A stretch of DNA of 64,000 bases, from positions 1-64,000 of the forward strand of contig FWCC01000235.1 in the NCBI GenBank assembly GCA_900169235.1. Reading direction: 5' to 3'. Position numbers and translations under genes: made by a program. The notes below the pieces were generated by a model, which was not told where the DNA came from, made no database searches, and saw only the letters and a list, made by a program, of their open reading frames with translations. Shown here one piece after another: positions 22,710-32,887 of the stretch; the stretch's first letter is position 1, and every line of letters starts with the position of its first letter. Origin of the DNA: Zarea fungicola (lineage: Eukaryota > Ascomycota > Sordariomycetes > Hypocreales > Cordycipitaceae).

Positions 22710-24164
22710 GCTGGTACTTTTTTCTTTAAAAGAACAACCTGGGAAGGACAAATATTAAAGCGGGAGATATGAAAGGATCTGTGAGAGGAGCAGCTTCCTT
22801 TGTCAACTCATGAGCGGGCGAGCTTGCGGTAGATGTGCAAATGGAGGAGGCTATGTATGAGCGCCATGACCGATTAACTTGCAGTCCCCCCGTCTCTGAA
22901 TACTATCGAGGAGAGTAAAACAATTGGGATGCCGCGTCTCGGTAGGAACCTGCAGCTTGGAAATGTACTTTTGCGGGGTACAATGCAACAAGGCTTTCGC
23001 TGTGACTCACATGTAAAGGTGCCTCAGCCACCTTATGCTTGGCCTATGGTTCTCTCTAATTCTTGATTTCTTTTTTACTTATATCATTTCCATATGGAAC
23101 TGTATATCAATATCATGGTGGCTCTCTTACTATTTTTGAAATAAACGTATTGGCTGAAAAATGTTAAACAGTAGTACAGGTAAACACTAGCCCTTCACTT
23201 ACACCAGGAAGCAGGCTCACTATCCAGCCACTATTGAAATTATAACCAACTAAAGAGAAAGATGTGCATCTGCAGTTCAGCATAGAAGTGTCCGTTGGAC
23301 CTGTAAACTACGCATACATCAGATTCCCGCTGTGGTGCTGGATTTTCGCTGCTTCTTATATAACCCCCGCAGCTCTTGGTGGCAAAATGCCCGGCTCCTC
23401 GTCGTCAACGTTGTTCTGGCGGTTGTCTTTTAATTTGTGATCCGCCAGAGAAGTTAATGGCTGGAGACAATATATAAACACGAAATTCTTTAATAGATTA
23501 TGACCAATCGAAGCATTTGAATAATGTTAGATTATACGCCTAAAATGTCAGTTGAAGGTGAGCGGCGGTTTGAGTTGGTTTAGTACCGTGCATTAGAGGG
23601 TGTATGTCTTTGCTGCACTTGTTGGATTCTACTTGGCGACGGGATTCTCCGGCTAAACGTTTGCCTTTTACTGCACGGAAGGCTGCATTTCAATGAATCT
23701 GCGACATAAATCTCCACAACATTACAAAAACGGTAACACAGTCCCAGTTTAGAATCTCAGTCTAACGAGTGAACAGTCTGTCTTACGCTGGTTCAGCTGT
23801 ATTGAGTAAATCCAGTGATTGACACTGTTTTACACAGCACAAAGGAGTTCCAGTTACAAGCTTGTGACAAGAGGGAAATTACAGCCTCTATAGAGTTTCA
23901 TAAATATTTGATCTTCTCGGGCAGTGCTTTTCACACCTAGTCTGTAGTTGTACCTGTAACAGGCAGTTGGCGGCGGTGTGGGGCCGCCAGTAACAGTGGA
24001 GCGAATGAGTTTCTAGTCGCAAATGCTCATCTCAGCCTTGTCATCCCTCAACTCACCGAGTTCTTGCAGTGGCAAAGACCAAAGAAAAATCTCCCGATAG
24101 CTTACAATTATACTGAAGCTATTGCACGTAAGAAAGAAAATTTGATTGCGCTTCAGGAACCGTC
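22710..24164. other. Gene-free divergent intergenic region
   Basis: About 1.45 kb, A/T-rich between 23.0 and 24.0 kb and almost free of open frames of 60 codons or more. It separates the divergent serine hydrolase and SR-rich genes. I see no terminal repeats or transposase remnants. Confidence 0.5.
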
Positions 24165-25271
24165 ATGTCCGGAACTTTCGACAGACGGCCGGGCGCGTCC
24201 CGCCACGCCGAGGACTCGCGGCGTCATCGCGACAGGCGGTCTCGCTCGCCAGATCGCAAGCGAAGGCGGCGATCTGAAGACCTCGACGAAGGCAAGACTC
24301 ATGGGAGCGAATATAAAACCGACCAAGGCAGCTCGTCAAGGCGGTCTCGCTCACCGCACAAGAACCGCGAGCATCGGCATCGCGGACAGAACGTAGCCAC
24401 CGCAGCGCCGCCAGCAGAGCTACCGTTTGGCGCCAGGCAGCTGACAAAAGGCGATCTACGTACATTCGAGCCTCTGCTCGCACACTACCTGGATCTGCAA
24501 AAGCAGCGATACATTGACGACATGGATGACCGTGAGGTCAGGGGCCGCTGGAAGAGTTTCATGGGGAAATGGAACAGGGGCGAGCTCGCAGAAGGCTGGT
24601 ACGATCCGGACATGTTTGAGAGAATAGTGGCGTCCCAGCCGCAAGAAGCCGCTGAAGAAACCAGGGACGGACGTGCAAACTACCAGGAAACGCGCTATGC
24701 AACAGAGGACCGCCAGCCACCGGCGGATGACGGGCAGGACGACGAGGGGGACAACTCGGACTACGGGCCTACACTGCCCTCTTCGTCACGACGAGGTCAG
24801 CGAATGGGTGTGGGTATCCCGTCAAAGGACGACTTGGCGCTGCGCGACGAGACGAGAGGCGAGGACAGGGCTGCTGCCCGGGAAGACCTGCGCGCCGAGC
24901 GTCGCTGGGACCGCAAGATGCAGAAAGAGCAGCTGGACGAGCTCGTGCCCCGCGCCGAGGCGGGCACGCGGGAGCGAAAGCTGGAGAAGAAGCGCGAGGT
25001 CAATGCCAAGATGAGTGAGTTTCGCGACAAGAGCCCAGGCGCGATGACGGCGGCCAATGATAACGAGCTGATGGGCGGCGGGGACTCGCTCTCCGAGTAC
25101 AAGCAGCAAAAGGCTCAGGAGCAGCGGCGCAAGACGGAGAGGGAGATTCGGCGCGAAGAGCTGCAAAGGGCGAAGCAGGCCGAGATTGACGAAAAGCGGC
25201 GCAAGTGGCAGGAGAGGGAGCAGGGGACGATGAACATGCTGCAGGAACTTGCGAGGCAGCGTTTTGGATAG
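24165..25271 (+). CDS. Arg/Ser-rich protein with GPTLP motif, probable nuclear RNA factor
   Basis: Intronless, 368 aa. I do not recognise a named orthologue with certainty. The N-terminal 75 residues are SR/RD-rich (RRSRSPDRKRRRR, SSSRRSRSPHK), as in splicing-related proteins. A conserved-looking globular block follows at about 90-150 (FEPLLAHYLDLQKQRYIDD, then GRWKSFMGKWNRGELAEGWY, then PDMF). Next comes an acidic linker with a YGPTLP motif resembling the GPALPP/DUF3752 signature. The C-terminal 150 residues are highly charged helix, probably coiled coil (ERKLEKKREVNAK, KQQKAQEQRRKTERE). The composition suggests a nuclear, possibly spliceosome-associated protein; this is inference. A 15-A run lies 75 bases after the stop. 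Confidence 0.75.
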   Translation: MSGTFDRRPGASRHAEDSRRHRDRRSRSPDRKRRRRSEDLDEGKTHGSEYKTDQGSSSRRSRSPHKNREHRHRGQNVATAAPPAELPFGARQLTKGDLRTFEPLLAHYLDLQKQRYIDDMDDREVRGRWKSFMGKWNRGELAEGWYDPDMFERIVASQPQEAAEETRDGRANYQETRYATEDRQPPADDGQDDEGDNSDYGPTLPSSSRRGQRMGVGIPSKDDLALRDETRGEDRAAAREDLRAERRWDRKMQKEQLDELVPRAEAGTRERKLEKKREVNAKMSEFRDKSPGAMTAANDNELMGGGDSLSEYKQQKAQEQRRKTEREIRREELQRAKQAEIDEKRRKWQEREQGTMNMLQELARQRFG

Positions 25272-26198
25272 AGCTAGAGATGGGCTCTGGTGTTGTACTT
25301 TTTACGTCGATCTTACGGAAATGTAGCAGAGATGGTTCAACCAGCAAAAAAAAAAAAAAATCGCCGCAGAAGCGACAACTAAAATGATATCAACAGTGTA
25401 CCCAGTCCACGGATGTGCGGTTCTTGCGTGATGATGAATGGAAACTGCCTATACACCAGGCTACCGGCGGCGTCGGCTCCGGGCTCCCTCCGAAATAGCA
25501 GTTCCGTGTTTTAGCGGGGGCCACGTTGCACCTTAAACCGACGGGTCTCTGCGGGTTCTTGTTTAAAAACCAATTGCCGGCCTAGCTATATTGCAGCTGC
25601 ACATTTGAGGCGTTGTGATGGAGGCTTGAGTGTTGTGGTGCGCTGGTTTTGAGTGCAACCATCCACGGGGCTCCACTAAACACCATGATTGAATTTGCGG
25701 CACAGAAAAGTTTTTGACGATTTTTTTCCAATTCAGTACCGAATTACTCTACAGCCTAGACTCTCTTGATCTGTCACAAAAGCTCTATTATCTGATAATA
25801 TTATAATTTGACGATAACATTTTCGCCACATTATCATTCCACATCGAGTGTTTGTTGCGGCTTAAGAATAGAATATCTGGGAACAGTTCGTTCACGAACC
25901 GAGTGCAACCTCTCACCCTATTATTCTTCATTTGCGGATCGTGCCGGACCCCACACTCGGCCATACGGATAGAATCAGCTCCGGCCTTGGCTGTTATTCT
26001 GTCTTTCTGTGGCGTTGACAAAAAGACCCTTACAGCGGCTGTGACATCATACGTCACACTCAAAGCCATTCGGCAGATCTCGGCGTTTGGTATTACCGCA
26101 AGAGCAGTTCGCACTGGCAGAGTGTTGCAGATCAAAGTAAACGACTTGGAAAAGGACTTTGAATATAGCGAGTGGGAACTAAGGAGCTGATAGACAAC
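25272..26198. other. Intergenic region with poly-A run
   Basis: About 930 bases. It includes the A15 tract at 25346-25360. An open frame at 25852..26190 runs just upstream of the methyltransferase ATG in a different context, and nothing in it is recognisable. The last part is the probable methyltransferase promoter and leader. Confidence 0.5.
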
Positions 26199-26993
26199 AT
26201 GGACAGCGATGGAGAAGACTACGGCACTGCAGGCTTCATGGATGAGCCAGAGGGCTACTACCCGCCGACGCCGCCGCCAACCAAGCAGATTTACACCATG
26301 AAAAGCGGCAAGGAAATTACACTGCATCTAGTCGGCGCCAGCCCTACAGAGGCCCATCACTTGTGGAACGGGGCCAAGATTGTATCTGATTACTTTGAGG
26401 CCAAGCCCGAACGCGTGCGCAGTAAGACGGTACTGGAGCTCGGCGCCGCATCTGGACTTCCCTCCCTGGTGGCAGGCATCCTTGGGGCGAAGAAGGTGGT
26501 CATGACTGACTTCCCCGATCCTGACCTCATCATCAACATGCAAAAGAACATTGACGAGTGTGACGAGACAGTGGACCCGCGTGGCCAGATTGCATCTGCT
26601 ATAGATGTTGCAGGCTTCGTCTGGGGCGCAGACGTGGAGCCGCTGCTGGCGAGACTGCCATCTACAGACGATGGCGAGGAGGAGAAGAGATTTGATGTGC
26701 TGATTCTCGCCGATTTGTTGTTCCGGCACAATGAGCATGGCATGCTGGTCAAGACCATCAAGGAGGCCATGAAGAAGGCACGGGATAGCGTATCGTTCGT
26801 CTTCTTCACATCGTACAGGCCGTGGAAGCGGGACCTGGACATGAAGTTTTTCGATGTGGCGCGTGAGGCTGGGCTGGAAGTCGTGCATGTGGAAGAGAGG
26901 AAATTGGACAAGCCGCTGTTTGAAAATGATCCTGGCGATTTGGACGTGCAGAAGACTGTCAATGGTTTCGAGGTGCGATGGCCAGAGCCATGA
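26199..26993 (+). CDS. EFM7: Protein N-terminal and lysine N-methyltransferase EFM7-like
   Basis: Seven-beta-strand SAM-dependent methyltransferase of family 16. Yeast Efm7 (Nnt1) trimethylates the N-terminus and methylates Lys3 of elongation factor 1A. Intronless, 264 aa, close to the family length; the ATG at 26199 gives the conserved acidic N-terminus (GFMDEPEGYYPPTPPP). Visible motifs: ITLHLVGASPTEAHHLWNGAK before the fold (W57); SAM motif I VLELGAASGLPS at 78-89; MTDFPD at about 102-107 as the acidic loop; DVLILADLLFRHNEH as post-motif II; and a C-terminal NGFEVRWPEP. The stop is followed immediately by a triplet repeat. Older annotations call this family nicotinamide N-methyltransferase; protein methylation is the better-supported role. 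Confidence 0.92.
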   Translation: MDSDGEDYGTAGFMDEPEGYYPPTPPPTKQIYTMKSGKEITLHLVGASPTEAHHLWNGAKIVSDYFEAKPERVRSKTVLELGAASGLPSLVAGILGAKKVVMTDFPDPDLIINMQKNIDECDETVDPRGQIASAIDVAGFVWGADVEPLLARLPSTDDGEEEKRFDVLILADLLFRHNEHGMLVKTIKEAMKKARDSVSFVFFTSYRPWKRDLDMKFFDVAREAGLEVVHVEERKLDKPLFENDPGDLDVQKTVNGFEVRWPEP

Positions 26994-26996
26994 TGC

Positions 26997-27028
<32 letters not shown>

Positions 27029-27029
27029 A
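26994..27029 (+). repeat. TGC/TGA triplet microsatellite abutting a stop codon
   Basis: About eight TGC units followed by about four TGA units, beginning at the base after the EFM7-like stop. It is non-coding in the gene's frame, since the first codon of the pattern is the stop's neighbour. Confidence 0.9.
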
Positions 27030-28448
27030 GGACATGAGAACAACGAGATGATGGTATGGTGTCAGAGGAGGCATCATGAGGCAGGAAAATAATTGAATAT
27101 AGATCTGCATACAGGCCAAATAAAGGGAAATGGATAGAACAAAAAGCAAGGATGACGAGACTGGATTGGCAGTTGTTGGGCGTCACTATCGACGACGTGC
27201 GATGCGACGGAATCAGTAATAGACACTCTAATTAACGACGATCCTTTATTATCCGATCGCAGCAGGCTTTGAAAGAGCTCTAGACAATTAACCGGATCGA
27301 CAACGGGCATAAAGACAATTTTTATTACTTAGTAACAGCCAATACGAGAAGCGCGGTTGTGGTGTGGTGGTTTCGGCAAGGCGGGACAACTGCAGGCGAA
27401 CTTCCTTGGCCCGAGTGCGGCGCCGACTGGGGGTGGCGGACCGGCTTCAGGTAACGTATCATCCGCCGCGGGGTCGTATCTTTTGATCGTCAGGCTGGCC
27501 GTTTATCTAGGTAAACTTTGCTCGATTTAGTGCAGTTCTGGAAGTAATAATGTGTGAGTGTTGTTGGGGAGCGGCCTGCTTGCCTCGGCGGCTTGCTGGA
27601 CTAGAGCTGGGGCTTTTTTTAGGGCGTGTGGGTGCGTATGGGGAGAGTGTGGGAGTCGTACCTGGGCGATTGGGGAATATTTGCCTTGCAGTGGTGTCAC
27701 TGATATATAAGTTGAGTCATGAGAAGTATATATTGGCTATAGGAGATGTAGGAATGTCCGAAGTGTTGGTAGCAACAAGCATTTACATGTGATCGTTTGG
27801 CTGTACTTGGCATGGCAGAGCTAAGCCAACAGCTGGGCTGACACCTGTACCCAGGCAAGTAACTTTTGAGGGCAGCGATACCAGGCTTTTAGCCTGCTTT
27901 GTTGGAGAGCCTCTTTCAGCGCGGGTGAGGCTCCAATTTTCCACAGCGGGCATCTGATAAACCGAGCTGGGCCAGAAGGACGGCTATTACGTACTGGCAT
28001 ACTACGTCAAAACATCTACCTGCTCATCTTGGCCAGTTTTTGGCATGCTATCCGACACTTTTGGCCAATAGCTTAAATTTTTATTGGATACTCTGACAAT
28101 GTTGCAGAAAGAACTCATAAATAGGTACGTACCGTTATACTTGTCGCTGCCACTTACACCAGCAAAAACTGCGGCGCAGCACCTGAAAGCACTGGTGCTT
28201 CAGGGACCCCGCTGGCTGGCTTCCCCAAACGTTGCAGCAAACCCCGCCACAGGCACTTTCGACCCCAAGGCTTCCCCCACATAAACCAAGATTTATATCC
28301 TGCTCACACATCTTTTCAAGGTTTGGCTTTTTCTCCCTCTTTCTTTCACTCCTTTTAGTATTAATATATACATATCATTATCTAATTTCATCGATTCCTC
28401 TTTCATTGCGTTCCATACTTGCTAATATACCCAACCACTCTCACAACC
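27030..28448. other. Gene-free intergenic region
   Basis: About 1.4 kb. Frames are short and Cys/Gly-biased without domains. The last 250 bases are pyrimidine-rich with TATTAATATATACATAT near 28360, likely promoter/leader of the PhyH-family gene. Confidence 0.5.
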
Positions 28449-29324
28449 ATGCCTGCCCAAAAGACCTCCTACCTCGCTGATCTCGAGCGCGATGGCTTCG
28501 TCGTTGTCAAATCCATCGTATCCCCCGAGAAGCTCCAGACGCTCCGTGATGCCGCCATCAAGGTCGAGGCCATGGCCCGCAGGGGCGAGTGGCCACATAT
28601 CCGCACCGTCGGCAAGCAGTTCCCCCCATGGCAGTGGGAGCCCGAAAAGGGTATCTGGGGCGTCCAGCACCTCATGAACCCAGAGCTACCCGGCCACGAG
28701 ATCTTCACCGAGCTCTATTTCTCAGAAGAGGTCCTCAGTATCGTGCGCGAGCTCCTCCAGTGCGAAGACGACCAGCTCGTCATGGAGCTCTTCAACATGC
28801 TCGTCCGCCCAGACGGCGATTTTGAGCTTCGCTGGCACCGAGACGACATCCCCGCCGAGGCCACCGCAGAGGAGGAAATGGAGCGTCTCGGTCACCCTGG
28901 CTTCCATGCCCAGTACAACTTTGCTCTTTGGGAGGACGAGTCGCTTGTTCTGGTCCCCGGCTCCCATGCCCGCGCCCGCACCGATACGGAGCGGAATGCT
29001 GGCCCTTTTGAGCCAGTTTTGCCCAATCAGCTGATTGTCAAGCTCGAGGCCGGTGATATTGCTTTTTACAACAACAACATTCTTCACCGTGGCGTCTATG
29101 ATGCCAAGAAGGATCGTGTTACGTTGCACGGCTCCGTCGGTCACTCGGGCGGCAGCGCGCTCCGTGCCCGCAACGTCCTCCAGCACGGCATTGGCAAATG
29201 GGTTGACAAGGTTGACTTTTCCAAGCTTGCGCCTGCAGAACGTGCACGTGCTGAGGCTATGCGTGCACGCCTTGTCAAGCTGGGTACTGAGGCTGGTGAT
29301 GTCGGCTACTCTCTCAAGGGCTAA
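28449..29324 (+). CDS. Phytanoyl-CoA dioxygenase (PhyH) family protein
   Basis: Fe(II)/2-oxoglutarate-dependent oxygenase fold; substrate unknown. Intronless, 291 aa. The N-terminal block LERDGFVVVKSIVSPEKLQ is the typical PhyH opening. The metal facial triad is visible: H130 and D132 in LRWHRDD, and distal H213 in NNNILHRGVY. R223 of KDRVTLHG is a candidate 2-oxoglutarate anchor. VLVPGSHAR (168-176) is the conserved jelly-roll turn. There is no peroxisomal PTS2 at the N-terminus and no SKL-type end (ends SLKG), so it is probably not the peroxisomal phytanoyl-CoA hydroxylase itself. Members of this family also act in secondary metabolism, but no biosynthetic partners lie nearby. It is convergent with the membrane-protein gene (364 bp between stops). 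Confidence 0.88.
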   Translation: MPAQKTSYLADLERDGFVVVKSIVSPEKLQTLRDAAIKVEAMARRGEWPHIRTVGKQFPPWQWEPEKGIWGVQHLMNPELPGHEIFTELYFSEEVLSIVRELLQCEDDQLVMELFNMLVRPDGDFELRWHRDDIPAEATAEEEMERLGHPGFHAQYNFALWEDESLVLVPGSHARARTDTERNAGPFEPVLPNQLIVKLEAGDIAFYNNNILHRGVYDAKKDRVTLHGSVGHSGGSALRARNVLQHGIGKWVDKVDFSKLAPAERARAEAMRARLVKLGTEAGDVGYSLKG

Positions 29325-29688
29325 GGTGATGCTTATATATTTCTTTTTTTTTTGAAGAAAAAATAATCCAACAAACATAAGCTGAAATATTAGAATGAGT
29401 GAAATGGTAAATAGTAACAAAGTTGGAAATCGGCTTTGTTAATCCCCAACCTCTCTTCCAGCTGGTATTCTTATGCAGTATAATGAAATCCTCTGATGCT
29501 TGAAATCAAAAATTGGTAGTTATTAGTTGACCCATAACATTAAATTATTCATAGCATATAGGTCGCTCCGGACTGTTTCATAACAGACCATGTACACTAG
29601 AACTTTCTGCATAAACCAGATATTCAAATTGGTATCTCCTATGTCAACAATTATAAAAAAAAAAACATCCTTCGCTGAAATTACATTT
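29325..29688. other. Convergent intergenic spacer
   Basis: 364 A/T-rich bases between two convergent stops. It probably holds both 3' UTRs; no frame or structure is recognised. Confidence 0.55.
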
Positions 29689-30951
29689 TCACTTGTATTG
29701 ACCTTGCATCTTCATTGCCACCACCTCTTCCTCCTGTACGGCCTTCACCGTCGTTCGGGCACGCTTTCGTTCACCAGCCATGCTCAGTACAATCCAACCA
29801 CAGGCAAACACTGGGCCTATTTGCTCAAAAATCACCTGTAAAATCGGAAACGATTCGACGGTCCGGCGGTAGCCGCGTATCCACTGCGACGGCATCGGCA
29901 CCATGTCGTTGAGATTGTTGGTGTCGGGGAAATAAGCAAGCCAGTTGCTCCAAAGGCGCTCGTTCGTAATGATTTTCCAGTTGGGCAGGATGTAACGTGC
30001 ATCCACGACGACTCGGAATACCGTCGAGAGGAGCAAGCCACCAACGGCGAGGCCCAGAAAACTCTGTTTGAAAAGAAAAGGTAAGTTTTGATCTGTGGCA
30101 AACTTCAAAGCAATACATAGAAAACTTACCCTTCGCCTCGGCACTTCAGCCTTTCCCTGTTTATGCCAGGAAATTAGGTGCATACCGCCGATTCCAAGAA
30201 CAAGCAGCAAAGCCACAACATCCGCTGCCAGCCCAATCTTGATTTGCACGCCTCTGTTGTGAACGATATTTGGCTCCGTGGGGTCATAAAGTGGATAGAC
30301 TCTATTCACAATGGCGAAATCGAGCGACCACTTTGTCGTATACCGCACGTACTGCGGTTGATCCGTCCACCTGCCCACCATGCTCTTGCTCCAAAGTAGA
30401 GCGAAATCACGATCCCCCATCCGCCAGATCCCCTGCGTTGACACCCAATCATCGACCGCTGCGGCACTCAAAAGGAAATCATAGATTACATACACCAGAT
30501 TCAACGCGCTCAGCACACAGAGCCCCAGCCACGGGCCGGCGGACAGGATCATACCCGGCTGCATGGCGCGGATGAGAGCGGCCAGCACGACAGGCACACC
30601 CATGCGCTGCATGAGAACGATGATGCTCGACTCGAACCTGTAGCCGTGCGGGATCCAGTTGTCTGGGATGATGAGTCCGAAGCGGACGCACTGGAAGACG
30701 CAGGCGGCGAAGAGGCAAAAGGAGGCGAGGTGGACGAGTTTCGCGGCGGGCTTGCGGTTGAGGAAGAAGACACCGACGAGAAGTGCGGCAAAGATGGCGT
30801 TGACAATTAGTTGGCCGTAATCATTGGCTGAGCTGTAGAGGCGGAAGAAGAGCAAGCCCATAGGAGTGTCGCAGTTGGAGCACGAGGCGCCTGAGCCGCC
30901 TCCGGAGCCGCCCCCGGAGATGTGCCCTCCTCCTCCGCGTCGTGGAGCCAT
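29689..30951 (-). CDS. Fungal seven-helix membrane protein, function unknown
   Basis: I do not recognise a named family. After a Gly-rich N-terminus (MAPRRGGGGHISGG...) with a CSNC pair there are about seven hydrophobic segments. They begin near LIVNAIFAALLVGVFFL, LASFCLFAACVFQC, IVLMQRMGVPVVLAAL, GLCVLSALNLVYVIYDFLL, IGLAADVVALLLVLGIGG, FLGLAVGGLLLSTVFRVVV and IFEQIGPVFACGWIVLSMAG, and a basic cytosolic tail follows. The count and topology resemble RTA1-like or receptor-like fungal proteins, but no diagnostic motif is seen. A consensus intron (30129..30064, GTAAGT..AACAG, 66 bp) lies in the frame without any stop: spliced product 398 aa, unspliced 420 aa. The spliced form joins EVPRRR directly to SFLGLAVGG, which makes better membrane topology, so I prefer it. 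Confidence 0.72.
   Translation of the reverse strand: MAPRRGGGGHISGGGSGGGSGASCSNCDTPMGLLFFRLYSSANDYGQLIVNAIFAALLVGVFFLNRKPAAKLVHLASFCLFAACVFQCVRFGLIIPDNWIPHGYRFESSIIVLMQRMGVPVVLAALIRAMQPGMILSAGPWLGLCVLSALNLVYVIYDFLLSAAAVDDWVSTQGIWRMGDRDFALLWSKSMVGRWTDQPQYVRYTTKWSLDFAIVNRVYPLYDPTEPNIVHNRGVQIKIGLAADVVALLLVLGIGGMHLISWHKQGKAEVPRRRVSFLCIALKFATDQNLPFLFKQSFLGLAVGGLLLSTVFRVVVDARYILPNWKIITNERLWSNWLAYFPDTNNLNDMVPMPSQWIRGYRRTVESFPILQVIFEQIGPVFACGWIVLSMAGERKRARTTVKAVQEEEVVAMKMQGQYK
30064..30129 (-). other. In-frame, stop-free 66-bp intron
   Basis: Perfect donor GTAAGT and acceptor AAACAG bracket 22 codons without a stop. Retention would insert a hydrophobic/polar segment (VSFLCIALKFATDQN...) before a membrane helix. 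Confidence 0.65.
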
Positions 30952-32887
30952 TTTCTACTTAGTCTTACAATCAGTTTGGATTCGCTTTTCAGTTCCTTCG
31001 ATTTGAACAGCTTTCCTGGCTGCAAAATAAAAGGAACGTTGGTATAAGTCGGGAATGATGGCAGTGTCGGGATCACAGCGTAACGGCAAGAGAATGGGGG
31101 GTAATTTAATGTAATAAAGTAACAGAGGTACCCCCTTACATGAGATAACCTTTCTCACCCGGCCGCTCTTAGCACGGACGTGTGTATTGACAAGGGTCTT
31201 CAGCTGAGGTGCCTTGCGCTGTGCCTCAGCGCGACCCAAATAGGAAACCTCTGCGATGCTAAATCGCCAAGGAGCATCGGAGATCTGAAATACTGATCTT
31301 GGCGTATGCAGGTAGCTACTTACGATATTGACGGCTCACATGAAAGACTTACAAACCTATTTCTTTATCCGTTCTGAGAAACTCTATTTTGTTCTCTGCC
31401 AAGCTGTAGGTTTTCTTTCATCTGAACGAACCGAATCTCGCAATGGATGCCTGAGGTCCAGCCGCACTAAAACCGGCCAACAACGCCAAGGTTGAAATTG
31501 GGTAGAAACACAGCCATGGTTATTATTCCAGATTGGGCCAAGCCTAGTCATGCCTGTGGGAGGTCATGCCAGCACAGGGGTGGCGCAGCAGCACATTCGT
31601 ACTTGCATCTTTTAATTATCGGCAGTTCTGACAGGCCGGCGATCGAGTCAGAAATCATTGGCTACAGATCTTTCGTTGCATTGCAAGGGTTCGACAGCAG
31701 ACCACTTGTCCTCAAGAGTGCAGAGCAGAGACTTGCCTGGATGTAATTAGTCATGTTGTACTTGGATCGCAAGGGACCCTGGTCAGAATCCCGGTGCGGC
31801 AACGAATAGGATGAGGAGGACCAGAAAAATTTACCTGGTGTATTTTCTCAAGATTAGCAATGAAAAAGAAAGTATTGTCAACAAGATTTCCACTGGCGGT
31901 AAACTTCAATCTGCGCTGTCTTCAGCCGTAATTACGAGGATTGCCCACTACAATCGAAGACACTGACCAACTATACTGCGTAAAGGGAATACTGGTAGAG
32001 CATCTTAATTTTAAGCGTCTACTTCAGCCACAGCGCGGGGGATGTTGCCACTGCAGCTTTGGTTCCGCTTAATAGGCACTGGAACCGAGCCAGGTATCCT
32101 CCAAGCTTCTGGTTGGACCCCGGCAAATCACCCGCATTGCTCTCTCAATTTTCAAAGGGGGATACGTCGACGCAGAACTTTCAGATGTTCAGCCCCACGA
32201 TTCCACTGGAACGGCAATAACAGGGCTACAATACGTCAGCGCAGATGGTCGGTGATTACTGGACGCTAGCCAAATAATACGGAGATGTGTTTATGCATAT
32301 TTCATTAACCTTCAACGGGTGTCGGTACAACACAACAACAGCCATTTTAGCTGGAAAATATGTTGGAAGTTCAAGATTCATTGTGTGTAATCTGCGGTCT
32401 TGAAACTTTTGATCCTGCTCAGTGCTCAAAATAGACGTACTATTGGCTAACAACAGCACGCAGTGGTCAGAGGACCAGTCCCGGCTCAACCGATCTCACG
32501 GAGGAAGGGGATTAATTGGTGGTCGTAGACACCGCAAATACAAATACGCTGGTGCTATTCCAGCCACCATCTATTGCCTGCGATCTAAGTAAAGCAGCCC
32601 CGCGGGTGCCTGGCTCCCCTCCCCATCGTCACATCTAGTTTATTGATACGTCCACGGTTAGTCAGCGTTTCAGATGACCAGTTGCTTTCCTTGGCCGGCG
32701 CATGATCGCCAGCTAAGCAGGGTCTATTCGGCCCGTCACCAGGGCACCACCCCAGACTCTCAACTGTCGGACCTACATATGGGAATTTGGCTGCTTCCAA
32801 AGTATAAATACTGACTGGCGTTAGTGTCGACCGGTACCACAAAAAATACATTGTCCTTGATTCTTTCTCCGTCGCATTAGACAGAAT
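30952..32887. other. Gene-free intergenic region with amylase promoter
   Basis: About 1.9 kb. No frame above 95 codons and none with a recognisable domain. The right-hand 150 bases form the amylase promoter: see the TATA box entry and a CTGGGG CreA-type core on the minus strand at 32750-32755. Confidence 0.5.
32801..32810 (+). promoter_or_regulatory. TATA box of alpha-amylase gene
   Basis: AGTATAAATA lies 78-87 bases before the ATG, a normal spacing for a strongly regulated fungal secreted-enzyme gene. A CTGGGG core fitting the CreA carbon-repressor consensus SYGGRG lies about 50 bases upstream on the minus strand. Confidence 0.6.

Noticed and set aside
22710..24164. RIP-degraded transposon in A/T-rich gap
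   Set aside because: A/T-rich, but no terminal repeats, target-site duplications or coding remnants can be seen.
25788..26327. 179-codon minus-strand frame overlapping the methyltransferase start
   Set aside because: Antisense shadow of a well-supported gene plus its leader; no domain.
32580..32760. Possible 5S rRNA on the minus strand upstream of amylase
   Set aside because: A few bases resemble the 3' half of 5S rRNA, but internal control boxes and the ends are missing.
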